Source of the DNA: Singulisphaera acidiphila DSM 18658
GTDB lineage: Bacteria > Planctomycetota > Planctomycetia > Isosphaerales > Isosphaeraceae
DNA length: 64,000 bases
NCBI RefSeq assembly: GCF_000242455.2
Contig: NC_019892.1
Span: 310,001 to 374,000, forward strand
Direction: 5' to 3'
Both the position numbers and the translations under genes were made by a program. Positions 25,775 through 34,376 of the stretch are shown here, piece after piece. Position 1 is the first letter of the stretch. Each line of letters starts with the position of its first letter. Below the pieces are notes generated by a model that was given only the letters and a program-made list of their open reading frames with translations, was not told the origin of the DNA and ran no database searches.

Positions 25775-26737
25775 TCAGGTCTCGCGAGCCACGATCTCGC
25801 GCCAGTATTGCAGCATGTCGGCCAGCGTCTGCTCGATCGAGAACGCCGGCGCCCACCCGACGGCGCGAAGCTTGGTCGAATCGGCCACGAGCAAGGGCTG
25901 ATCGACCGGGCGGACCCGCGCGGGGTCGACGTAGACCTCGATCGGAGCGCGGGCCAGGGAGGTCAGGATGGCCAGGGCGTCAGCGATCTTCGTCCCCTGG
26001 CCGGTGCCGAGGTTGTAGATTTCGCCGCTTGCCCCCTTCTGGGCGAGGAGGCGGTAGCCGCGAACGACGTCGCGGACGTCGGTGAAGTCGCGGACGACGT
26101 CGAGGTTGCCGACCTCGATCCGTGCCCGTCGGCCGAGCTCGACCTCGGCGACCTGCCGCGCCAGGCCCCCCAGGACGTAGTTGGCTCCCTGGCGCGGGCC
26201 GGCGTGGTTGAACGGGCGGGCGATCACGACGTCGGTGCCGTGCGAGAGATATTGCTGGATTCCCAGGAGGTCGGCCGCCGCTTTGCTGGCCGCGTACGGG
26301 TTATTCGGCCTCAAGGGGCAGGACTCGGAGACGGGCAGGTGTTCCGGCCCCGGGTTACCGTAGCTGACCCCCGAGCCGACCAGCACCACCTTCAAGGGGA
26401 GGCCCGTCGCCTTGACGGCTTCGAGCAGGTTCAGGGTTCCCCCCAGGTTCAAGGCCCAGGTGCCTCGGGGGTCGGCCATGCTCGCTTGCGGGTTCGCCTG
26501 CGCGGCGAGGTGGTAGATCGCCTCGGGCTGCTTGCGGCCGATCAGGTCGACCAGGTCCGACTCGCTGGCTTCGGCCAGGTCGCAGGGCTCGATCCGGACC
26601 TGCCGCGACAGGTGCGCCAGCTCCTTGGGCCAGACGCCCCGGGCCGATAGCCCGACCACCAGGTCGCCCGAGTCGAGCAGGTGTTCGGCAAGATGCCCCC
26701 CCACGAACCCAGAGACCCCGGTCACCAGAACTCGCAT
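25775..26737 (-). CDS. NAD-dependent epimerase/dehydratase, GDP-mannose dehydratase/reductase-like
   Basis: A 320-residue extended SDR enzyme. The Rossmann loop TGVSGFVGGHL is at residues 7-17. IYHLAAQANPQASMADPRG, VLVGSGVSYG and the catalytic YAASK (in NPYAASKAAADLLG, about residue 150) follow. RPFNHAGPRQGANYVLGGLARQVAEVELG and VGNLDVVRDFTDVRDVVRGYRLL match the GDP-4-dehydro-6-deoxymannose reductase / GDP-mannose 4,6-dehydratase branch. It would make a nucleotide-activated deoxysugar for surface glycans. The exact substrate is inferred from the branch only. Confidence 0.85.
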   Translation of the reverse strand: MRVLVTGVSGFVGGHLAEHLLDSGDLVVGLSARGVWPKELAHLSRQVRIEPCDLAEASESDLVDLIGRKQPEAIYHLAAQANPQASMADPRGTWALNLGGTLNLLEAVKATGLPLKVVLVGSGVSYGNPGPEHLPVSESCPLRPNNPYAASKAAADLLGIQQYLSHGTDVVIARPFNHAGPRQGANYVLGGLARQVAEVELGRRARIEVGNLDVVRDFTDVRDVVRGYRLLAQKGASGEIYNLGTGQGTKIADALAILTSLARAPIEVYVDPARVRPVDQPLLVADSTKLRAVGWAPAFSIEQTLADMLQYWREIVARET

Positions 26738-26859
26738 CAGCAGCGCCCCACTCTCTCGTCACAACGGTGGTCACGGCCCACAATTCCGCCCTCTAACAAG
26801 AACGGGCCGACCGTGGGGTTTGTTACCTTAACGCGATCGGCAAAGAACCGCAACGAACG

Positions 26860-27621
26860 TTAGACAGCGTAGCACTGTCCCTGGCGGAGCGGCTCGATGA
26901 CGCTGGCAGCAAGGTCGAAGTCGTCGGGATAGTGGATCAATCGCATTTTATTGCGGAGGGCGGCAGGGAGGGCGACGAGCTTTTCGTAGGGAGTGTGGAC
27001 CGCTGCGTGGCCGAGGACCGTCACCTCGTGGACGATCAGGTCGGCGGGGGCGAGCCAGTCGATGAGCGTGGGGTCGAACGCCGTGTCGGCGCTGAAGGCG
27101 AGGGTCCGCCCGCCGGCCCGGATCCGGAACGCGGTCGTCGGGACCGGGTGGATCGTCCGCCGGCACTCGATCGCGAATGGGCCCACCGAGACCGGCGTCG
27201 ACGCGTTCAAGGGGATCAGCTCGAAGTAGTCGTCGAGCTGTTTCTGGATCGTCGGGCCGTTGGGTTCCATCTGCACCTCGGCCATTCCGGCGGCGAGCAG
27301 GCCGTCCCAGAGCTTGGCCGAGGCCTCGGGGTGCATGGCGAGCCGGGCGCGTCGGCCGAGCGCGAAGTAGGTGTAGTAGCCGAAGTCCTCCAGCCCCGAG
27401 CAATGATCGGCGTGGAGGTGGCTGACCGCGACGGCTTCGACCCGGTCGAGGTCGAAGGGCAAACCGGCCGCGCCCGTCGCCTCGCGGAGCATCTTGCGGA
27501 TCGGGTGCGGGCACTCGATCAAGAGCCAGGCATCGTCCACCCCGAGCGCCAGGCAGGTGGTGTAGTGGCTGGCGGCGAATGCGTCTCCCACGCCCAGCGG
27601 GATCAAGCGGACTTCGCTCAT
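26860..27621 (-). CDS. MBL-fold metallohydrolase
   Basis: A 253-residue metallo-beta-lactamase-fold protein. The metal motif is SHLHADHCSG, with a preceding LLIECPHPIRK and later histidines (RTIHPVPTTAFRI) and aspartate (LAFSADTAFDPTLIDW) plus VHEVTVLGHAAVHT. This order matches the RNase Z/phosphodiesterase-like branch rather than beta-lactamases. The ATG at 27621 is chosen because the upstream extension in the same frame is proline-rich and unlike coding sequence. It starts 92 bases after the LarA-like gene on the same strand and may be co-transcribed with it. The substrate is unknown. Confidence 0.85.
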   Translation of the reverse strand: MSEVRLIPLGVGDAFAASHYTTCLALGVDDAWLLIECPHPIRKMLREATGAAGLPFDLDRVEAVAVSHLHADHCSGLEDFGYYTYFALGRRARLAMHPEASAKLWDGLLAAGMAEVQMEPNGPTIQKQLDDYFELIPLNASTPVSVGPFAIECRRTIHPVPTTAFRIRAGGRTLAFSADTAFDPTLIDWLAPADLIVHEVTVLGHAAVHTPYEKLVALPAALRNKMRLIHYPDDFDLAASVIEPLRQGQCYAV

Positions 27622-27712
27622 CAACGGGCCTCGCTTCGCTGGAGGGGGAGAGGGAGGGGGAGGCCCACGGTTCAGCGAGGGGCTGAGAACGCGCGGCCTC
27701 CACATATTGGAA

Positions 27713-29092
27713 TCATACCGCGCTGGCGGGTTGGGGGGAGGTCCTCGGTTCCGGTTCCGGAGCGTAGGTCAGCCCCCCTTGGGGAAAGACCCGGACGCGA
27801 GGCGAGTCGACGCCGGCCCGGCTCAGGGCGTCGGCTGCGGCCTGCCAGAGTTGCCCCTGGTCAGCGAAGAGGCGGATCGGCCCGAGCCGAGGGCCGATTC
27901 GGTCGTAAAGGGGCGGGGCGAAGACGAGGACCGTCCGGTCGACCACCAACTCGCGGGCCCAGCGAAGCATGAAGGCGCTGGGGCTGCCGACCGCCGAAAC
28001 GAGGTCGCTGGCCAGTGCCAGGCCACGGCGGATGACCCAGCCCCCCACCGCCCCTGAAGCGGCGATCGCGCGGAGCGCAGGCATCGGGAACGAGCGGTCG
28101 ATCTGGTCGGCCTCGGTCCAGAAGAACCCGACGAGGACCCCCCCCGGCCGACTCGCCGCGCGGTGCTGGAGCAAGACCTTGAAGCTCTGCATCGGGTCGC
28201 CCGGCCAGGGGTTGTTGCCCGCGACCACCAGGTCGGCCGGCGCGGCGTCGGGCGCTCGGAGCCGCCGCCTGGCCTCGACCGCAAGCTGGTCCTGGACCGC
28301 GTCCGGGTGCCCGGCCGCCACGTGAAGCACCTCCCCAGGCGCCCCCAGCAGATGGCTGATCGAGAGGCAAGGACCGAGCAAACGGGCCGCCGAGCGGATC
28401 GCCTGCCGCATCGGGTTCTGGTCGGCGTTGCCCCCGAGGAGCCGGCCCGCCTGCCCTGCGCTGAGCCCCTGACGATGCAAGGCCCCCAGGGTCGTTCGGT
28501 GGCTCGTCCCCGGGAAAATCAGCTTATACCCCCCGCCGAACCCAGCCTGCAGGTGAGGCAGGACCGACCCGATCAAGATCCGGAGATCGGCCTTGGCCAC
28601 CGGGCGAAAGACTCGGACCGGCACCCCCTCGGGCGTCACCCCCAAGTCGACGTAGGCTGAGAGATCGTCCACCGGCGGGCTATGGCAGGAATACGCGTCC
28701 GCGATCGCGTCGCCAACCCGTTTACGCATCGCCTCGGCGTTCACGGCGTGATGCCGGCCGACACCTACGCTGATCGAGACGTCTTCCTGGCGTACGCCCA
28801 GCTCGTGGAGTCGACGGACAATGATTGGCAGTGCCTCGCGAACCGGCGTCCAGCGCGACGGGTCGTCGACCACGATCGCGACCGTCGAGCCGGGGCCGAC
28901 TTGCAGGCCGGCCTCGGGGGCGTTCAGCGCCTTCTCGAGCGCCGCCGGGTAGTCGTCGATTCCCCCGGTCAGGTCGGGCCAGACGACCTCGGCCGTCGAC
29001 CGCCAGGCTTGCGGTAAGTCGAGTGTCAGGGTCTCGGCCTCACCCCAAGGCAGGGCCACCGGCGCGTCCGATTCGGTCGAGGGAGCGGTCAT
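27713..29092 (-). CDS. LarA-like nickel-pincer enzyme (lactate racemase family, DUF2088)
   Basis: A 459-residue protein of the LarA family. From the ATG at 29092 (GGAG 10 bases upstream) the key residues are H114 (in GVGRHHAV), H180, K190 (in HLQAGFGGGYKLIFPG) and H206 (in TTLGALH), plus D77 and R80 (DDPSR). In L. plantarum lactate racemase the matching residues are H108, H174, K184 and H200, so the spacings (66, 10 and 16) are identical. K184 holds the nickel-pincer nucleotide and H200 binds nickel; H108 and H174 are the acid/base pair. This supports a working racemase or epimerase, although the substrate may not be lactate. LarE is encoded at 15086-15946. Confidence 0.9.
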   Translation of the reverse strand: MTAPSTESDAPVALPWGEAETLTLDLPQAWRSTAEVVWPDLTGGIDDYPAALEKALNAPEAGLQVGPGSTVAIVVDDPSRWTPVREALPIIVRRLHELGVRQEDVSISVGVGRHHAVNAEAMRKRVGDAIADAYSCHSPPVDDLSAYVDLGVTPEGVPVRVFRPVAKADLRILIGSVLPHLQAGFGGGYKLIFPGTSHRTTLGALHRQGLSAGQAGRLLGGNADQNPMRQAIRSAARLLGPCLSISHLLGAPGEVLHVAAGHPDAVQDQLAVEARRRLRAPDAAPADLVVAGNNPWPGDPMQSFKVLLQHRAASRPGGVLVGFFWTEADQIDRSFPMPALRAIAASGAVGGWVIRRGLALASDLVSAVGSPSAFMLRWARELVVDRTVLVFAPPLYDRIGPRLGPIRLFADQGQLWQAAADALSRAGVDSPRVRVFPQGGLTYAPEPEPRTSPQPASAV

Positions 29093-29347
29093 CAAAAGCA
29101 GACTCCATTCGAGATGACGTCGCGTGCACGCGGAATGCCATCGCGTCGTTCCCACGCACTCTTCAGAAAAAAGAGCGGGCACTCCAGGATGCCCACCACG
29201 CTACTCCATCACCTACCCGGTCGCCAAGCCGAGGTCGTCTCTCCGCAGTATGGATAAGAACGTGTTTTGTCAGTTGAGAGAGCCCGCCGTTCCGAAGGAC
29301 ATGGGCGAAGTTCTAGGCTTTGCTGACAATTTGCTGTGCGGCGGTGC

Positions 29348-29794
29348 TTATGGGGTCTTACCAATGTTTGGGTCGATCCAGATACGGTCAATCCAGGTGC
29401 CGTGTAGGTGCTCGAAGTCGAGATCGGTGGTGAGCAGGGTTGCCCCAGAGACGCGGGCGGTGGCGGCGATCCAGACGTCGTTCTTGCCGATCACTCGGCC
29501 TGCCTTGCGGCTTGCGTGGTCGATTTCGCCGTAGGCTTCGAGGATTTGCGAGTCACTAATATCGATCCAGACCAGTTGCTGGAGCATGATTTCGAGAGCG
29601 TCGAGCTTGGCAACTCCCCAATCAAGTTGGCGAGCGAGCGACTTCATTTCTCCCACCGTCACCACTGAGATCAGGCTACGGCTCAAAGAGGCTCAAAGAG
29701 AGTACGTTGTCTCGATGAAGGTCCCGAGCGGGTTCCTTCGCATGAGCGTGAGGAGGATGTTGGTGTCGAGGAGATAGCCGACGCCAGCGTTCAT
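29348..29794 (-). pseudogene. PIN-domain (VapC-like) toxin gene with an in-frame stop
   Basis: Reading from the ATG at 29794 the frame gives MNAGVGYLLDTNILLTLMRR, then NPLGTFIETTYSL and a TGA at 29693-29695, then continues in the same frame with ASLSRSLISVVTVGEMKS to GKNDVWIAATARVSGATLLTTDLDFEHLHG and a normal end at 29348. The first part holds the first PIN acidic residue (LLDTN), the rest the later ones (GKNDVW, TTDLDF). Relatives usually have arginine where this TGA stands, so a CGA to TGA change would explain it. The TTG at 29686 could restart translation of the distal part, which lacks the first acidic residue. The ATG overlaps the upstream gene stop by 4 bases. Confidence 0.8.
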
Positions 29795-30744
29795 TGGCTG
29801 ATGTCCCGTAGCGCCTGCTCGATCTCTTCATCGGTCTCGTCACCGGGCCACTGCCCCATGATCGCGGTGACGCCTTTCTTCTGACTCTGCTCCTGGAGAA
29901 CTTTCCGGAGATCAAACCGCCTTGTCCTCGCTGGGGGAATGCGGGACCACAGTGTTGATTCGCCTTCCGCCGCCGGTTTGATCTCGTCGGCGTCGATTCG
30001 CAGCAGGCGACCTGAGGCGCGGTAGATTGCGCTGCCCAGGACAAGAACCCGTTTCTCCAGGTCATGCTCGGATTCCACGGCCGATTCGGAAAGCAGTATA
30101 CCACGAACCTTTTGTCCGTCGTCCAGCCGAAGGGCGAAGCTCTGGGTGCTGGCACGCACCATGTCCAGTGTCCCCACGACGCGGATTCTCTGGGGAGAAG
30201 GAGTGGTTGCCTCGAACTCCTGCGCCGTCTCGATGACTTCGGGGTTAATGAGAGCCGGTGCCTTCTCGTCATGACCGGCGAGGTCGAGGCGAAGTTCCCG
30301 GAACGTGCCGTCCAACACATTCTTGAATCCGGCCAGTTTGTTTAGCAACCGCTTGTCGAAACGATCGCTGTCCTCGTTGTGGGCGGCCACGTCCCGCAGC
30401 ACGTCGCCGAGTAGGTCGAGCCCTGTCTCAGTCGGATCAGGGTGGGTGGGCCAGAATTCCTGCTGCTGGTAGAGGTCTGCTGCGGCCTCACCAAGCGTCG
30501 GTACTTCGAAGACGAGAACGGACTCGTCGTTCCCCTCGTGGTTGAGGAAGCGGAGGTCGGCGGCTGCCTCAAGCCAGTGGGGGCGGGTGCCGCGCCCGCT
30601 ACTGCGTCCCCGGAACGCCATCGAGACGGATTGGCGCACGAGCGTCGGGATCGCGGTCAGGACGTGCCCGAGTGCCTGGGGCGGCAGGTGGCGACCAAAA
30701 TGTCGATCGCTTGTGAGGGTAATCGTCTGGGTGACGCGGCTCAT
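29791..30744 (-). CDS. Putative antitoxin-like partner of the PIN gene
   Basis: A 317-residue soluble protein, upstream of and overlapping the PIN-domain frame by 4 bases (ATGA), with a GGGAG site 8 bases before its ATG. The central part carries FDKRLLNKLAGFKNVLDGTF and an OB/beta-like segment IRVVGTLDMVRASTQSFALRLDDGQKVRGILL. The C-terminal tail MGQWPGDETDEEIEQALRDIS resembles tails of proteins encoded just before VapC-type toxins. It is far larger than common VapB antitoxins. Antitoxin function is inferred from operon position and this tail. Confidence 0.6.
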   Translation of the reverse strand: MSRVTQTITLTSDRHFGRHLPPQALGHVLTAIPTLVRQSVSMAFRGRSSGRGTRPHWLEAAADLRFLNHEGNDESVLVFEVPTLGEAAADLYQQQEFWPTHPDPTETGLDLLGDVLRDVAAHNEDSDRFDKRLLNKLAGFKNVLDGTFRELRLDLAGHDEKAPALINPEVIETAQEFEATTPSPQRIRVVGTLDMVRASTQSFALRLDDGQKVRGILLSESAVESEHDLEKRVLVLGSAIYRASGRLLRIDADEIKPAAEGESTLWSRIPPARTRRFDLRKVLQEQSQKKGVTAIMGQWPGDETDEEIEQALRDISQ

Positions 30745-30914
30745 GGTTCAACTCCCTGGTTGTCGCGAATGCCCTCAGTGAGGAAGGGGAGCGTCTTCAA
30801 AGAGTTCCGGAAGCCATGATGAGGAAACTCTCTATTCTACCTGTGTTCAGACGTCAGGATAGAACGGTGTGCGTCAGATCATCAGGCTTCTCGATGCTGG
30901 GGTGTTGGAGATGA

Positions 30915-31727
30915 TTATGGGGATTCCTTGATTTGTTCGGGGGCGATTTTGATTGTACCGACATCAGAGACCTTCCCAGGCGTGACGGTAACAACTATCC
31001 CCCGCGACTTGCCCTCGGTCAGATAACCGGCCCTCTCATGCCAGATGATGAGCCTCTGTTCCCCGGGTGGAATTCGTGTGATCTCGAACGTTCCCTCTTT
31101 GCCGGTCTTCGCGAAGAAAGGGTGGTCGAAGACCTTGATCGAAGCGTGCATCCAGGGGTGAAGACTGCACTGGACTGGAATCTCTCGCCTCTCGGCCTGT
31201 AGCCTCACGCTGAGCCGGCCTTCAGGGGCCACCAGTTGATTGAGCTCATAATTCTTGAGCGGCGAGAGATGGATGTTGTGAACGACGTGGTCGCTTGACG
31301 TGAAAACGAGCTCCTGGGCTGTGTGCATGGCCGTGATTCGGGGCAAGAACTCGCAGTTTTTCTGGTCGATGGTGACCTTGGGCGCGTCTGCGATGAGCGT
31401 CACCTCGGTCTCGAAGAAGTCCCCCTGAGGATCGCTCAGGTAGGCGATGGCATCGGTGATTCCTTTCGACCTGGGATCGATGATCAACGCATTGTCGGGA
31501 ATCGCCCTCTTTTGGGCGCAAACTTGGGGGTCTCTCTCCGCCTGACCTTGGGGCACGAGGTCCTTGAACCTTGGGATCTCCGCTCCTGACCAGATCACAC
31601 GACCCCTGATCGATCCGAACCCTGCCCCTGGATCGGGAGGGGCTGCCGCGACTGGGAGGCCCACCAGTCCGATCAGTAGGGAGACGACACACGATCCAGA
31701 GAGTTTGCTGATTCTGGTTGGGAGCAT
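30915..31727 (-). CDS. Secreted cupredoxin-like protein with carboxypeptidase-regulatory-type domain
   Basis: A 270-residue protein. The ATG at 31727 follows GAGGAAA and opens a signal peptide (KLSGSCVVSLLIGLVGLPVAAAPP); the longer upstream frame has no such feature. An N-terminal beta part (GSIRGRVIWSGAEIPRFKDL) is followed by a blue-copper-like module: HTAQELVFTSSDHVVHNIHL and, later, VQCSLHPWMHASIKVFDHPFFAKTG. The pattern His, then C-x2-H-x2-M, is that of plastocyanin-like domains in methylamine-utilisation-type proteins. The C-terminal part (GTFEITRIPPGEQRLIIWHERAG) is a carboxypeptidase-regulatory-like sandwich. It could carry electrons in the periplasm. Confidence 0.75.
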   Translation of the reverse strand: MLPTRISKLSGSCVVSLLIGLVGLPVAAAPPDPGAGFGSIRGRVIWSGAEIPRFKDLVPQGQAERDPQVCAQKRAIPDNALIIDPRSKGITDAIAYLSDPQGDFFETEVTLIADAPKVTIDQKNCEFLPRITAMHTAQELVFTSSDHVVHNIHLSPLKNYELNQLVAPEGRLSVRLQAERREIPVQCSLHPWMHASIKVFDHPFFAKTGKEGTFEITRIPPGEQRLIIWHERAGYLTEGKSRGIVVTVTPGKVSDVGTIKIAPEQIKESP

Positions 31728-31930
31728 CGTGTTTCCTCGGCTCGGCCCCTGCAGGGGCCGGATCTTGAGAGACTTTCCCCGCCCGCCGGGTTCTCTCGCT
31801 CTCAAAAAAAAAGAAGACGGAATTCCCGCAAATCTGAGAAATTCCCCGTTCCTCAACCGGCTGGCTAAGTCAGAATGAATCGTCTTGATAACGAGATTTG
31901 CGCATTCGGTAGCGAAGGACCCCAACGGCT

Positions 31931-33862
31931 ATGTGCGGGATCACGGGTGCGGCCTGGACGGACGCCGGCCGGCCTTTGGCCGAGGATGCCTTGGCGGCGA
32001 TGATGACGCGGATCGTGCATCGCGGGCCCGACGACTCGGGCGTCTACCGCGACGATCACGCCGCCCTGGGGTTTCGCCGGCTCTCGATCGTCGACCTCTC
32101 CGGCGGCCATCAGCCGCTCAGCAATGAGGATAGCACGATCTGGACCGTCTTCAACGGCGAGATCTACAACTTCCCCGAGCTGAGGCACCGCCTGGAAGCG
32201 CGCGGGCACACGCTCCGTTCGACGGGGGATACCGAGGTCCTCGTCCACCTCTACGAGGACGAAGGCCCCGGGATGTTCTCCTTGCTCCGTGGGATGTTCG
32301 CGGTGGCGATCTGGGACGCCCCGCGCCGTCGCCTGCTCCTGGGCCGCGACCGACTCGGGCAGAAGCCGTTGGTCTACCGGCACGACCGGACGCGGATCCT
32401 CTTCGCCAGCGAGCTGAAGTCGCTCCTCGCTTTGCCCGAATCCGAATTCCCCCGCCGGGTCGATCCGTTGGCCCTCGATCGCTACCTGACCTACGGCTAT
32501 ATCCCCCACCCGGACACGATCCTGGCAGGCACCCACAAGCTTCCTCCGGCGCACTACGCGGTCTGGGAAGGGGGGACGCTGCGACTGGAGCGCTACTGGA
32601 ACCCTGACTGGTCGCTCGAGCGGAACCGGCCGTTGGAGGAGGACGTCGAGGAGCTTCGCGCCACGCTCGGCGATGCGGTCCGCGAGCAGATGGTGGCCGA
32701 CGTGCCGCTCGGGGCCTTTCTCTCGGGCGGGGTCGACTCGACGATTATTGTCGGCCTGATGCAAGAGGCGTCGACTCAGCCGGTGAAGACCTTTTCCATC
32801 GGCTTCGACGACCCGGCGTTCGACGAGACCCGGTTCGCCGAGCTCGCCGCGCGGCATTTGGGGACCGAGCACCACGCGTTCGTTGTGACGCCGAGGGCCT
32901 GGGAGTTGCTTCCGGCCCTGGCCGCCCAGTTCGACGAGCCGTTCGCCGACAGCTCGGCGGTCCCGACCTGGTGCGTCGCGCAAGAGACGCGCCGGGAGGT
33001 GACGGTGGCGCTCACCGGCGATGCTGGGGACGAGCTGTTCGCGGGCTACGATCGCTACCGGGCGATCGCCCTGGCAGGTCTGACGGACCGGCTTCCGGCG
33101 GGGCCGCGCCGGGTCTTGCAAGGGCCGGTCGCGCGGGCCCTGCCGGTCTCCACCCGGGCGAAGACCCCGATGCGCAAGGTCCGCCGCTGGCTGGAGGGGA
33201 TCGGCGAAGAACCGGTGCCCCGCTACCTCCGCTGGATCTGCCAGTTCGACGAGGCCAGCCGCATCGCCTTATATTCCGACTCTTGGATTGAAACGTTGGC
33301 CGAGGCCGGGACCGCTCAACCCGCCGAGGCCGACCCCGCCGAGGCACTCACCCGCGCCTTCGCCGCAGCCTCGCGCCGCGACCCGGTCACCCGCGCCATG
33401 ACGGCCGACCTCCTGACGTACTTGCCGGGCGACCTCCTGGTGAAGGTTGACATGGCGAGCATGGCGCACAGCCTGGAGTGCCGTGGCCCCCTTTTGGATC
33501 ACCGCGTGGTCGAGTTGGCGATGGCGATGCCGATCGCGCGCAAGCTTCGGCTCCGCAACGGCCATTCGAAGGCGATCCTCAAGCAGGCGTTCCCCGAATA
33601 CCTTCCCCCTGCCCTTCGCAATCGTCCCAAGATGGGCTTTGGCGTTCCGGTCGACCGCTGGTTCCGCGGCCCCCTGAAAGATGAGCTCCGCTCCGTTCTG
33701 CTCGACCCCGTCTCCCAGAACCGCGGCCTCTTCCGCCCCGAGGCGATCGCCACCTTGATCGACGAACACGTCCAGAACCAATGTGACCACGCCTATAAAC
33801 TCTGGACCTTGCTCGTGCTCGAACTCTGGTTCCGCAACCACATCGACGCTGTCCCTACCTGA
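31931..33862 (+). CDS. asnB: Asparagine synthetase, glutamine-hydrolysing
   Basis: A 643-residue class II glutamine amidotransferase. Cys2 (MCGITG) is the glutaminase nucleophile. RIVHRGPDDSG, RRLSIVDLSGGHQPLSNED, FNGEIYNFPELR and GMFAVAIWD complete the glutaminase half. The synthetase half has the ATP loop LSGGVDSTII, FDDPAFDETRFAELAARHLG, ALTGDAGDELFAGYDRYR, LPGDLLVKVDMASMAHSLECRGPLLDHRVVELA and LRNGHSKAILK. Length and pattern fit the AsnB type often found near polysaccharide and exosortase genes as well as the housekeeping form. GAAGGA lies 10 bases upstream. It is divergent from the cupredoxin gene across a 203-base gap. Confidence 0.93.
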   Translation: MCGITGAAWTDAGRPLAEDALAAMMTRIVHRGPDDSGVYRDDHAALGFRRLSIVDLSGGHQPLSNEDSTIWTVFNGEIYNFPELRHRLEARGHTLRSTGDTEVLVHLYEDEGPGMFSLLRGMFAVAIWDAPRRRLLLGRDRLGQKPLVYRHDRTRILFASELKSLLALPESEFPRRVDPLALDRYLTYGYIPHPDTILAGTHKLPPAHYAVWEGGTLRLERYWNPDWSLERNRPLEEDVEELRATLGDAVREQMVADVPLGAFLSGGVDSTIIVGLMQEASTQPVKTFSIGFDDPAFDETRFAELAARHLGTEHHAFVVTPRAWELLPALAAQFDEPFADSSAVPTWCVAQETRREVTVALTGDAGDELFAGYDRYRAIALAGLTDRLPAGPRRVLQGPVARALPVSTRAKTPMRKVRRWLEGIGEEPVPRYLRWICQFDEASRIALYSDSWIETLAEAGTAQPAEADPAEALTRAFAAASRRDPVTRAMTADLLTYLPGDLLVKVDMASMAHSLECRGPLLDHRVVELAMAMPIARKLRLRNGHSKAILKQAFPEYLPPALRNRPKMGFGVPVDRWFRGPLKDELRSVLLDPVSQNRGLFRPEAIATLIDEHVQNQCDHAYKLWTLLVLELWFRNHIDAVPT

Positions 33863-34019
33863 GCGGTCCGTCCGTGCGGATTCCATTGTGATCGGTCGCA
33901 CTCTCTCCCCCCTGCCCTTGCGCAATTCGTTGGCCGACGCTCTGGGTTTTCGGCCAGGCAGTCACCGTTGTCCGCAAACTCGGGGCGACCTGGCGGATCG
34001 TCTGGAAATCACTCCTCCC

Positions 34020-34062
34020 TTGATTCCGGGCTTTTGGGAGAGATAATTAGACGGAAGACTAA
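34020..34062 (+). promoter_or_regulatory. Promoter and possible SdpR-type operator
   Basis: TTGATT (34020-34025) and GATAAT (34042-34047) are 16 bases apart. An imperfect dyad TTAGAC-ggaa-GACTAA (34047-34062) covers the region just after the -10 element, a good place for an ArsR-type repressor to block initiation. It is 41 bases ahead of the repressor start, consistent with autoregulation. Confidence 0.4.
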
Positions 34063-34103
34063 ATGATTGCGGCTGGCGGGCGAATACCGAGTGGTGCTGG
34101 CTG

Positions 34104-34376
34104 ATGAACGACATCTTCAAGGCTCTCTCCGACCCGACGCGTCGGGAGATTCTCCGGTTACTTCGGTGCGGTGAGAAGACGGCGGGAGAGTTGGCCGACC
34201 ATTTCGCCATGAGCAAGCCGTCGATGTCGCATCACTTCGCGGTCTTGAAGGAGGCGGAGCTGATCCGCAGCCGTCGCGAGGGGAAGCAGATCTATTACAC
34301 GCTCGATACCACGGTTGTTCAGGATGCTATTGCCTGGATTCACGACCTCTTCGGGGGCGGGGGGAGCCACTCATGA
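34104..34376 (+). CDS. sdpR: ArsR-family repressor, SdpR-like autorepressor
   Basis: A 90-residue winged-helix protein. MNDIFKALSDPTRREILRLLRCGEKTAGELADHF is the typical ArsR start, with the recognition helix in MSKPSMSHHFAVLKEAELI and the wing SRREGKQIYYTLDTTVV. No metal-binding cysteine pair is present in the usual place. The next gene overlaps by 4 bases and encodes an SdpI-type protein, so this is the SdpR/SdpI layout first known from Bacillus. There the repressor controls its own operon and is held at the membrane by SdpI when toxin is present. Confidence 0.9.
   Translation: MNDIFKALSDPTRREILRLLRCGEKTAGELADHFAMSKPSMSHHFAVLKEAELIRSRREGKQIYYTLDTTVVQDAIAWIHDLFGGGGSHS

Noticed and set aside
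29676..29715. 10-base tandem repeat (ggctcaaaga) as cause of a frameshift in the PIN gene
   Set aside because: Reading through the region shows that both halves of the PIN gene are in the same frame, so a frameshift is not needed; a single nonsense codon explains the break.
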